Positions 13,787 through 20,112 of a stretch of DNA of 34,512 bases are shown here, in pieces. How positions within the stretch are numbered: position 1 is the stretch's first letter; every line of letters starts with the position of its first letter. Origin of the DNA: a virus; the IMG/VR virus record IMGVR_UViG_3300038566_000300, positions 1 to 34,512 of that record; one strand, 5' to 3'. A program made the translations under genes and the position numbers. The notes under the pieces were generated by a model that did no database searches, had not been told where the DNA came from, and was given only the letters and a program-made list of their open reading frames with translations.

Positions 13787-14095
13787 ATGGAACGCAACGA
13801 GAATGAAGATGAATTCAGAGAAGAAAAAAATCTTATTGTAAACGATTTAATAGAGTCATTGCATGCTTACACCGAAGCCTGCAAAAACGACTCGGATTCA
13901 ATCGCTAAATCAAAAAGAAAAGAATTTGCTAGAGATTCGCAATATTCGCTAGCAGGTTGGTTATTCAACATTTTAGCAGATTATCAAATAGCCATTAATG
14001 GCGTTGCAAAATTTATTGAAGAGCTGCACACAGCTCTTGAAGAAGAAAAAGAAGAGGAAACAGATGAAGATTTTTCAAGAACCAAACCCGATTAA
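13787..14095 (+). CDS. Acidic helical protein, unknown
   Basis: 102 aa, starting MERNENEDEF, with an amphipathic helical middle and a run of Glu near the C-terminus (ALEEEKEEETDEDF). No motif recognised. AAGGA lies 8 nt before the ATG. Its last 32 bases overlap the next gene in another frame. Its place between a regulator and the recombination genes suggests an early function; it could be a small partner or inhibitor. Confidence 0.65.
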   Translation: MERNENEDEFREEKNLIVNDLIESLHAYTEACKNDSDSIAKSKRKEFARDSQYSLAGWLFNILADYQIAINGVAKFIEELHTALEEEKEEETDEDFSRTKPD

Positions 14096-14279
14096 CGAGT
14101 GGAAGTGCATAATCTGCGGTTCGGGTAAAAAAAGCCCAGTAACATTGATAGGTATCGCTGGTAAGGAAGAGAATGGAAACATTCCAGCTATTCAAATTCA
14201 CGTTGAATGCTTAAATTTAACGTATTTCGAAGAGGCTACAGCAATTGTTCAACTTGTGAAGGTAGTTGAAAATGATTAG
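14064..14279 (+). CDS. Small zinc-binding-like protein
   Basis: 71 aa from the ATG at 14064 (MKIFQEPNPINEWKCIICGS), chosen because GAGG lies 6 nt upstream; the frame is open further upstream but without a ribosome site. CIICG early and HVEC later (C-x2-C ... H-x2-C spacing) could hold one zinc ion. Function unknown. It overlaps the exonuclease start by 8 bases, so translation is coupled. Possibly an accessory to the recombination pair. Confidence 0.65.
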   Translation: MKIFQEPNPINEWKCIICGSGKKSPVTLIGIAGKEENGNIPAIQIHVECLNLTYFEEATAIVQLVKVVEND

Positions 14280-15096
14280 TTATGATATGAGCATGTCAGA
14301 TTATTTGGAAATGTCAGAATTTGGTAGCACTACGTTTAGAAAAATACTTCAATCTCCAGCTGATTTTAAAGCGTCTTTAGAATCAAGCAATCAAGAATCG
14401 CCCGCTCAAAAAAAAGGCAGCTTATGGCACATGGTAGCTGGGGAGCCTCACTTAATTGATAAAAATTACATGTTTCAAAAAGAGGACTGGGGAGATCGGA
14501 CAAAAACAGACGCGGGGAAACCTAAGTGGGATGCTTTTAAAAAAGAAGCAAAAGAAGCAGGTAAAATTCCCATAAAATTTGAAGATTATAAACACACTTT
14601 AAGATTTATCAAAGCTTTCAAAAGCAATGAATGGTTTACTAATTTAATTGATAAATCTGAGATTGAAGTAACTGCATGGTGTGATTTTGAAGGGATACCT
14701 TTGAAGGCACGCTGCGATTTACTCGACAGAGAAAATGGTATTATTTGGGACATAAAAACAACGCGTGAAGATATGAGCTATAATTCATTATCAAAGTTGA
14801 TCTATAAGCATAGGTATCATTTTCAAGCCGCGCATCAAATGCAAGTTTTTATCGAAAATGGGATCGATGTAAATAGATGGGGCTGGATCTTCATCTCCAC
14901 AGCCACACCCGCCGTGCATATCGTGGCGAAAGAAGCTTCAAAAGAATTATTAAGGCGCGCGCACTCGGATTTCATGACTGCGGTCGAGCAATATCAAGAA
15001 TGCTCAACAACGAAAGATTGGTGGGGGTTATCAAACATTAGCAATGAATACCCGGAGTACATCGATTTGCCAGAATTTACAGATAAACTTTACTAA
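14272..15096 (+). CDS. RecE/YqaJ-like PD-(D/E)XK exonuclease
   Basis: 274 aa from the ATG at 14272 (MISYDMSMSDYLEMS), with GAAGG 9 nt upstream. It has the layout of phage exodeoxyribonuclease VIII-type enzymes: GSLWHM (49-54, conserved His), KARCDLLD (D149), WDIKTT (D160, K162) and the QAAHQMQVF helix. It resects double-stranded ends so that the annealing protein encoded next can pair the single strands. Exonuclease beside annealase is the standard Red/RecET arrangement. Confidence 0.9.
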   Translation: MISYDMSMSDYLEMSEFGSTTFRKILQSPADFKASLESSNQESPAQKKGSLWHMVAGEPHLIDKNYMFQKEDWGDRTKTDAGKPKWDAFKKEAKEAGKIPIKFEDYKHTLRFIKAFKSNEWFTNLIDKSEIEVTAWCDFEGIPLKARCDLLDRENGIIWDIKTTREDMSYNSLSKLIYKHRYHFQAAHQMQVFIENGIDVNRWGWIFISTATPAVHIVAKEASKELLRRAHSDFMTAVEQYQECSTTKDWWGLSNISNEYPEYIDLPEFTDKLY

Positions 15097-15113
15097 TAAG
15101 GAAATTATAAAAA

Positions 15114-15749
15114 ATGAAAATGAGCGAAAAAATAGGAGAATTAAGTAAAGCTTTAGCGAAAGTACAAGGTACTATAAGCCATCCTAGCAAAAAACATAAA
15201 GTTAAATTCCAACAAACATCATATAGTTACGCAAGCCTTGCGGATGTTATTAATGTTAGTAAAAAATCTTTGAGTGAAAATGGTCTTTCGATCGTTCAAA
15301 TGCCAGAAAATACCCCTGACGGTATTTCGATTTCAACGATATTGATGCATCAAAGCGGTGAATGGATTCAAAGCGAGTTATTTTTTCCATTGAAAGACCG
15401 CAAACCACAATCTATCGGTAGTGCAATAACCTATGCGCGCAGGTATTCTTTGAGTGCGTTTTTAAATATTAGCTCCGAAGATGACGATGATGGGTCTTTA
15501 GCTCAAAATACTAACGGTTCTCACTACGATATTCAAGCTAAATTTTCCCAATTTGGTATAACCCCCGATGAATTAGAAAAATATATTGCTGTTACGCGAA
15601 ATCTGTTAGACAAAAAGAATTCTGAATTGTGGGATAAAAAAGACATCACGACTCTTAGAGGCTTGTATAAAAGTTTTTCAGAAAACAATGAAAATATAGC
15701 TAGTTTTAAACAAAAATACAGAGATATAGAGGAACCTAGTGGAGACTAA
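15114..15749 (+). CDS. erf: ERF-family single-strand annealing protein
   Basis: 211 aa. The ERF core is clear: SYASLADVINVSKKSLSENG (38-57), then SISTILMHQSGEWIQSEL and the hallmark GSAITYARRYSLSAFL (102-117), followed by an acidic EDDDDG. The C-terminal part is helical and probably binds partners. ERF proteins form rings on single-stranded DNA and anneal complementary strands, and are used for circularisation or repair of phage genomes. It pairs with the exonuclease directly upstream. AAGGA lies about 10 nt before the first ATG; a second ATG two codons on is possible. Confidence 0.92.
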   Translation: MKMSEKIGELSKALAKVQGTISHPSKKHKVKFQQTSYSYASLADVINVSKKSLSENGLSIVQMPENTPDGISISTILMHQSGEWIQSELFFPLKDRKPQSIGSAITYARRYSLSAFLNISSEDDDDGSLAQNTNGSHYDIQAKFSQFGITPDELEKYIAVTRNLLDKKNSELWDKKDITTLRGLYKSFSENNENIASFKQKYRDIEEPSGD

Positions 15750-16056
15750 GGAATTTTCAACAAAAGAAGAAGTGTGTGATGTTTACAATTCTAAAATACT
15801 TAAAGCCAATGAAAAAATTAAAAAAGGAATCACCGAGGTCTATTGGTGGCAATACGAAAACACAGACAGTTTTTACAATAATTTAATAGACCTTTATCGT
15901 AAAGGAGATGTAGAAAACAAAAAAAAACTAAGAACAGTTTTTAATGAGATATGTTTTGCGGTGGACCTTTGGGAAGTAACAGGGAGTTATGGCGATGATC
16001 TATTTCGTCAATTTGGACTCTTACCTAAAAATGAGTTTAAAAATGATGGGATTTGA
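15739..16056 (+). CDS. Small early protein, unknown (GTG start)
   Basis: 105 aa beginning with GTG at 15739 (METKEFSTKEEVCDVYNSKI). The GTG is supported by GAGGA 5 nt upstream, inside the 3' end of the ERF gene, which it overlaps by 11 bases. The protein is helical, with aromatic YWWQYENTDSFYNNL and a charged centre. No family recognised. Confidence 0.65.
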   Translation: METKEFSTKEEVCDVYNSKILKANEKIKKGITEVYWWQYENTDSFYNNLIDLYRKGDVENKKKLRTVFNEICFAVDLWEVTGSYGDDLFRQFGLLPKNEFKNDGI

Positions 16057-16312
16057 AAACCAGTTCGAAAATGACTGTGCTTATCTACATAATACAGCTT
16101 TAGAATTAGCAAAACGTTTCGGCGAAAACCAACTAGTTTCGATTACCTTTAAAGAACAAGCTTTTGCGCATATGTTGCAAGTGCAATTGATTAATAAACA
16201 TATAGAAATCAAGCAGGATATGAATATAGATGAAATATCTAGTTTTGATTTCATCACTCCCTATGGTTCAATCTTAATCAAAAAGGAAAAACAAAATGAT
16301 AGTGAAGGGTAA
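16043..16312 (+). CDS. Small early protein, unknown; start uncertain
   Basis: About 89 aa (MMGFENQFENDCAYLHNTAL...). I place the start at 16043, where it overlaps the previous stop by 14 bases. Alternatives are 16031, or 15995, which has a better ribosome site (GGGAG, 8 nt away) but a long overlap. The protein looks alpha/beta, with a helix around LELAKRFGENQ and strands around PYGSILIKKEK. No motif recognised. Confidence 0.55.
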   Translation: MMGFENQFENDCAYLHNTALELAKRFGENQLVSITFKEQAFAHMLQVQLINKHIEIKQDMNIDEISSFDFITPYGSILIKKEKQNDSEG

Positions 16313-16430
16313 AGGTGGGTACTTTGTAAAATCCGAAAGCGGAAAAAACTTAGGCGGCCCTTATAAAAAGAAAGAGGATGCAGAATTCAGGCTAAAACAA
16401 GTCGAATATTTTAAAAGTAAAAAACCATGA
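16296..16430 (+). CDS. Small basic phage protein (GK-LGG-Y...RLKQVEYFK type)
   Basis: 44 aa: MIVKGKGGYFVKSESGKNLG, then GPYKKKEDAEFRLKQVEYFK and a short Lys tail. The pattern of a short beta hairpin ending in GK-LGG-Y and a helix with A-x-x-RL-x-QVEYFK is one I have seen as a tiny conserved protein in many phages. Its function is not known to me. AAGGA lies 10 nt before the ATG. It overlaps both neighbours (17 bases upstream, ATGA downstream), supporting real translation. Confidence 0.65.
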   Translation: MIVKGKGGYFVKSESGKNLGGPYKKKEDAEFRLKQVEYFKSKKP

Positions 16431-16645
16431 AATATTATTATTTATCACAAATAGCTTTTATAATTTCATTAATAAGTTTTTTCATAAACATTTTCAACTA
16501 CTACCAATACCAAAAAACAAACAAAGAGCCATTCACACTTTGCAGATACGTTACTTTAAAAACAAATATTGATATAATCCGTTGTGAAAACTTGAAAGAG
16601 GTTTGCACAATTGAAAACAATTTTTTGAGCTGCAAAGGTAAATAA
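16427..16645 (+). CDS. Single-pass membrane protein next to the lysin
   Basis: 72 aa. Residues 6-27 (LSQIAFIISLISFFINIFNY) form one hydrophobic helix. The rest is a polar domain with four Cys (LCRYV, IRCEN, VCTIE, SCKGK) that could form two disulfides outside the cytoplasm. It lies directly before the lytic transglycosylase, with TAATG overlap, so a holin, antiholin or spanin-like role is plausible. Topology and context are the only grounds. Confidence 0.6.
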   Translation: MKYYYLSQIAFIISLISFFINIFNYYQYQKTNKEPFTLCRYVTLKTNIDIIRCENLKEVCTIENNFLSCKGK

Positions 16646-17127
16646 TGAATAAAAAAATATCCGAAACGGATGTTATAAAAATAACGAGCATTTTTGGTGA
16701 GAAAACTAAAATAAATCCGCGCGTTCTACATGCTATTATTGAAGTCGAAAGCTCATATTACGTAAATGCTGTAAGATTTGAGCCACGATGGGCGTATCCA
16801 TTTCAAGTTAAAGATTTCGCCCGGAAATTACAGATAACTCAAGATACAGAAAGGGTTATGCAGTCCTGCTCATGGGGTTTAATGCAAATCATGGGAACTT
16901 GCGCTAGGGAGCAAAAATATGAGCGCGAATTACATTTGACTTGTGATCCCTATACTAATGTAGAATTGGGAAGCGAAAAATTAGCGGAGATGTTAAATAA
17001 ATACCAAACCATAGAAAATGCAGTGGCTGCGTATAATGCTGGATATCCGCGCAAGACCGCCGATGGTAAATATAAAAATCAAAAATATGTAGATGATGTT
17101 TTTAAAACTTACGATAGTTTTTATTAA
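16645..17127 (+). CDS. Lytic transglycosylase (SLT-type endolysin)
   Basis: 160 aa, a complete SLT/goose-lysozyme-like domain: AIIEVESSYY (catalytic Glu35), SWGLMQIMG (77-85) and AVAAYNAGYP (127-136). The family cleaves peptidoglycan between MurNAc and GlcNAc, forming anhydro-MurNAc. No signal peptide is present, so release needs a holin-like pore if it is the lysin. It is the last gene of the early rightward operon, an unusual place for a lysis gene, so it may alternatively be packaged or aid entry. AAGG precedes the ATG. Confidence 0.88.
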   Translation: MNKKISETDVIKITSIFGEKTKINPRVLHAIIEVESSYYVNAVRFEPRWAYPFQVKDFARKLQITQDTERVMQSCSWGLMQIMGTCAREQKYERELHLTCDPYTNVELGSEKLAEMLNKYQTIENAVAAYNAGYPRKTADGKYKNQKYVDDVFKTYDSFY

Positions 17128-17161
17128 AAAATCCGCCCACCTCATTTGATGCGCGGATCTA
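17128..17161 (-). terminator. Terminator for the metalloprotease gene
   Basis: Minus strand ATCCGC-G-CATC pairs with GGTG-G-GCGGAT (10 pairs around one G-G mismatch, one G-U), followed by TTTTTTA. It ends right at the 3' end of the convergent transglycosylase gene. On the plus strand a weak hairpin AAGAT/ATCTT with a T run (17204-17225) may end the early operon. Confidence 0.75.
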
Positions 17162-17221
17162 CCAAGAAGATTAACCTAAAGAAGAACAATCCATCATGAA
17201 CTAGGAAGATAAGAATCTTTT

Positions 17222-18748
17222 TTATTTTACTCTAATAGTGTATTTTTTCCCTAATTTTTTTTCATTCACTAGCAATCTCATTCTAAAACGCTTGCCGCCC
17301 CTATTTTGTGTATAAGTAGCTTTGATTTTAAACGCTTTTGCTGAGCCACCATCCAGCTGGAAATTTGCAGGTGCGATTTCTTGTTTAAAATATTTTATTT
17401 TACGATTCTTTAAAGAAACTGACATAGTACAATTTTTTTCTAAGTTTCTTATAGTGCCTTTTAAATAGTCAATAGACCCCTCTTTTCTTAGAATCGCATA
17501 GCGATCTTGCCAGTCTAGCTGTAGTTTGTCACCGTTGCACTCAGGTTTCGGCGGTTCGTCGTCACTGCTAATATCCACTACTATTTTATCAGAAGACATT
17601 GACACTAATTTAACCGTAACTTTTTCAAATTTAAAAGACTGCCCAGGTGTTTTTAAAACTTTTTGCAATCGAGGCGAGGTGGTCAAATCATGAACATTTA
17701 AACCTATATATTCATCTTTCATCCCAAATTCTTTTTCCAAACTGCCTTCAAATTTTTGACGATATGAAAGAGTAATATAGTAATTTCCCGCGTCTTTACT
17801 TTCATCTTTTATTTTTAGAACCTGTGGAATGTCTCCCTTTTTCCATTCTTTGCCAAGTGGCTTCAATTCATACTTTCCATGACTAACTTCGACTACCGCT
17901 TCGGTGATTTCATTTAACCAGCCCATATGCCAAACATGCGGCGCGTTGTAGCCAATTAAACGCCAAGGCGAACCCATAACACCGCTATGGTCACCGTAAG
18001 TACGGCCTGGAAGGTTGTTGTGGCCCAATCCAAAATTATGACCTAATTCATGTGCATATAAATATGAAGACTTTGAATAATTATCTTTATAGATAGATAC
18101 TTTTCCGCCAATGGTAGCGACACCGGCCCAACCACATGCAGAGTCAACAACATACGCCCTATGGTCATACTTTGAGAGGTCGACACCTTGCTCAACTAAA
18201 ATTTTATCAGCTGCTCGATGGATCCCATAGAAATTACATGTCCTTGGAAACGGCAGTTTTATCGGCCCTTTAAAATCAACCATTCCATTGTTTTCAAATT
18301 TTATTTTTCCATAGCTGGCTCGCTTAATAAAATTCACAAATGAACTAGGCTGATTCCCATAGAACATCTTATATAAATCTTGTTTAGTTACAGTATCTGA
18401 AGCTTTGTTTCCATCGTTAAAATCCGCTATAACATGCAGGATCCTGCCTCCTCTAGCTTCGGCGATTAAAGCTTTTTCTAATAAATCAAAATAAGTGACG
18501 GTAATTTCATTGTTATCAAGATTCCCCTTTACTGTGCCTACAGCTGCCCCATTTACGTCTTTTAACACCTGCCTATTTGTAATTTTAAGCTTGTATTCTT
18601 TTGGCCCATCCACTAAAAAATATTCTATTTCCTCGCCGCCATGGATGTTATCAATAATTATTTTATCGATCCGTCCTGTAACCTGAATGGGATTGGCTAA
18701 ACCTAAATATGAAACAATAAACAAAATCAAAATAAATAAATTTTTCAT
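17222..18748 (-). CDS. Secreted M11 (gametolysin-like) metzincin metalloprotease
   Basis: 508 aa. A signal peptide (MKNLFILILFIVSYLGLA) precedes a beta-rich N-terminal region (about 20-95) that may act as propeptide. The catalytic domain carries HELGHNFGLGH (233-243, three zinc-binding His and catalytic Glu) and the Met-turn GDHSGVMGS (252-260). The downstream IGYNAPHVWHMGWLNE matches the M11 gametolysin style, in which this stretch follows the zinc site. About 200 residues of beta-rich sequence follow and may be adhesion or processing domains. AGGA lies 6 nt before the ATG. The gene stands between early and late blocks with its own terminator; a possible -10 TACAAT (18789-18784) lacks a clear -35. 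It is probably an accessory gene acting outside the host cell. Confidence 0.85.
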   Translation of the reverse strand: MKNLFILILFIVSYLGLANPIQVTGRIDKIIIDNIHGGEEIEYFLVDGPKEYKLKITNRQVLKDVNGAAVGTVKGNLDNNEITVTYFDLLEKALIAEARGGRILHVIADFNDGNKASDTVTKQDLYKMFYGNQPSSFVNFIKRASYGKIKFENNGMVDFKGPIKLPFPRTCNFYGIHRAADKILVEQGVDLSKYDHRAYVVDSACGWAGVATIGGKVSIYKDNYSKSSYLYAHELGHNFGLGHNNLPGRTYGDHSGVMGSPWRLIGYNAPHVWHMGWLNEITEAVVEVSHGKYELKPLGKEWKKGDIPQVLKIKDESKDAGNYYITLSYRQKFEGSLEKEFGMKDEYIGLNVHDLTTSPRLQKVLKTPGQSFKFEKVTVKLVSMSSDKIVVDISSDDEPPKPECNGDKLQLDWQDRYAILRKEGSIDYLKGTIRNLEKNCTMSVSLKNRKIKYFKQEIAPANFQLDGGSAKAFKIKATYTQNRGGKRFRMRLLVNEKKLGKKYTIRVK

Positions 18749-18859
18749 AAAAATTCCTATATGAAAATTAATAATATTTTTGGATTGTACGTTTTATTTT
18801 GTGAAAGCAAAAATTAAGATGATGCGCTAAGAAAGGCGCTCCTGACGATCCAACCAACT

Positions 18860-18887
18860 AAAAACTAGTAACACAATACCAGTTTTT
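18860..18887 (-). terminator. Terminator ending the late operon
   Basis: Minus strand AAAAACTGGTA (18887-18877) pairs with TACTAGTTTTT (18870-18860) over 11 positions, with one G-U and a 6-nt loop. It lies 11 bases past the last late gene. The T run forms the base of the stem. The G-U becomes A-C on the other strand, so it favours leftward transcription. Confidence 0.7.
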
Positions 18888-18897
18888 ATCTAGCTGA

Positions 18898-19125
18898 TTA
18901 TTCAGATAGCTGCTTCACTGCCCACTTCCATAGCTCGTCTTTTGGAGTCCCATGTTGGTCGGCTATTACGTCACAAACACCATGGAGTTTTTCTATCGGC
19001 TCAATTAGCTCATGTACATATTTCATTAATTCTAAACATGCATTAGCACGAGCTTTGCGTAGCACGCTACGCTGAGCCGCCTCATCTGCTAGAGCTTCTC
19101 TTGTTTTTGTCATGATTAAACTCAT
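18898..19125 (-). CDS. Small helical protein at the end of the late operon
   Basis: 75 aa from the ATG at 19125, coupled to the upstream stop as TGATG; an in-frame ATG at 19113 (MTKTREALADEAAQRS) is also possible. The protein is helical, basic in the first half and acidic in the second, with two Cys (ANACLEL, HGVCDV). No family recognised. As last gene of the structural unit it might be a lysis accessory or a partner of the RebB-like protein before it. Confidence 0.65.
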   Translation of the reverse strand: MSLIMTKTREALADEAAQRSVLRKARANACLELMKYVHELIEPIEKLHGVCDVIADQHGTPKDELWKWAVKQLSE

Positions 19126-19487
19126 CAAACGGTAGAACTAGCAGTAGGTGGTGGCGTAATACCCATGCTTTTAACTCCCTGACCAGCTGCATTTAGAGCG
19201 CCTAGAATTGCTTGAGCTTGCTGAGCGGTCTCGTCACCACTAGCTAGCTTTTGACCGGCCCGAGCTTCATCTAATCCAAGTTCATATGTGTATTTTGAGC
19301 CACCGTGAACTGCATTTAGCCTAGCAACCTCCATCGCTCTAGCTGCGGCTAATGATTCTTGTTGGCTTAATTGCTGCATGTATACACTATTCGCCATATT
19401 TAAATTTGAATAAAACGCGCTTCCACCTGCGACACTTTTAACATTATCAATTGCAACACTTTCAACAATTTGATCTGGAATTGGCAT
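19125..19487 (-). CDS. RebB-like (R-body/killing-trait family) small protein, tentative
   Basis: 120 aa: MPIPDQIVESVAIDNVKSVA, then GGSAFYSNLNMANSVYMQQ and a Gln/Ala-rich helical run to about residue 60, followed by a distinct tail ending in ITPPPTASSTV. The order Ile/Val-x-(E/D)-SV-x3-NVK-x2-A-x3-AF-x3-L-x-MAN-x-V-x2-QQ recalls RebB proteins of R-bodies, which are about 100 aa, helical and self-associating. The match is by eye to a remembered pattern. It sits in the late operon after the ejection-type genes; GGAG lies 7 nt before the ATG. A plain virion or lysis protein is the alternative. Confidence 0.45.
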   Translation of the reverse strand: MPIPDQIVESVAIDNVKSVAGGSAFYSNLNMANSVYMQQLSQQESLAAARAMEVARLNAVHGGSKYTYELGLDEARAGQKLASGDETAQQAQAILGALNAAGQGVKSMGITPPPTASSTV

Positions 19488-19499
19488 AACTTTTCTCCG

Positions 19500-19763
19500 T
19501 TAGTTTTTATTTTTTAAAGCACAAAAAGATTCAATTACCGCTATTTTTTTCTCATGTGCTTGAAGCATGTTTTCAACTTTTTTGAGATTTTCTAATTTCA
19601 CAGCAATAGTTGCTAAATTTTTATGCACTTCATTAACTTCATTAACAACGTTTTCAAGATCTTTCAAAGCTTTTTGCAAGTGCAGCTTAGCGAGTAGAAC
19701 AACGGCTGCGCCGCTACTAAGCGACCCTACTATTTGCCCAAAATCGAAATGAAAACCTGGCAT
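19500..19763 (-). CDS. Holin-like membrane coiled-coil protein
   Basis: 87 aa from the ATG at 19763 (MPGFHFDFGQIVGSLSSGAA), preferred because it starts 7 bases after the previous stop, with AGGT upstream. One hydrophobic helix (about 8-28, to VVLLAKL) is followed by a long heptad-like coiled coil (ALKDLENVVNEVNEVHKNLA and on). The plan is close to that of the 7835-8122 product. It may be a holin, or a membrane anchor for a virion or lysis complex. Position after ejection genes at the 3' end of the late operon is typical for lysis genes. Confidence 0.6.
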   Translation of the reverse strand: MPGFHFDFGQIVGSLSSGAAVVLLAKLHLQKALKDLENVVNEVNEVHKNLATIAVKLENLKKVENMLQAHEKKIAVIESFCALKNKN

Positions 19764-19770
19764 ATATCTG

Positions 19771-20109
19771 CTACCTGGTCGCGTGAAGGCGACCTTTTGA
19801 AACAAATGTTATTGTTATATTACCAGTACCAGAGGTGTACGTCCAAGCCAGTCGGATATATCTATAGCCCGCGTTTGTGATGTTAACTAGCGACGGATCG
19901 CTTGACGCTACTGTGTCCGTCGCTCCTGAAATCGCGACGAATGAGTCAGGGTCTTCTAGGTTGCTACCCTCAATCAAAAGAGATCCCGCAACATCTGTCC
20001 CAGAAAATGTCGATTGAACTGAACAATTAATATTATCGCCCACTTCCTGCGGTGCTGTCGTTAAGTTTGACGATGAATCAACGTTTTTTATTGGTTGAGA
20101 GATTACCAT
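19771..20109 (-). CDS. Small beta-rich virion protein
   Basis: 112 aa: MVISQPIKNVDSSSNLTTAP, then alternating polar/hydrophobic strands with TAGYRYIRLAWTYTSGTG-type sequence near the end, as in small phage tail or head decoration proteins that describe a jelly-roll or Ig-like fold. No family can be named. It is separated by 3 bases from the large protein gene upstream. Its 3' end contains a perfect 6-bp hairpin, GGTCGC/GCGACC (19777-19794), of unknown meaning. Confidence 0.6.
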   Translation of the reverse strand: MVISQPIKNVDSSSNLTTAPQEVGDNINCSVQSTFSGTDVAGSLLIEGSNLEDPDSFVAISGATDTVASSDPSLVNITNAGYRYIRLAWTYTSGTGNITITFVSKGRLHATR

Positions 20110-20112
20110 GCT

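Noticed and set aside
18749-18859. Good promoter for the metalloprotease gene
   Set aside because: TACAAT is present but no -35 better than 3 of 6 occurs at 15-18 bp; left as a remark only.
19777-19794. GGTCGC/GCGACC hairpin with TTTT on the plus side, as a rightward terminator
   Set aside because: It lies inside coding sequence of a leftward operon with no rightward transcription unit before it.
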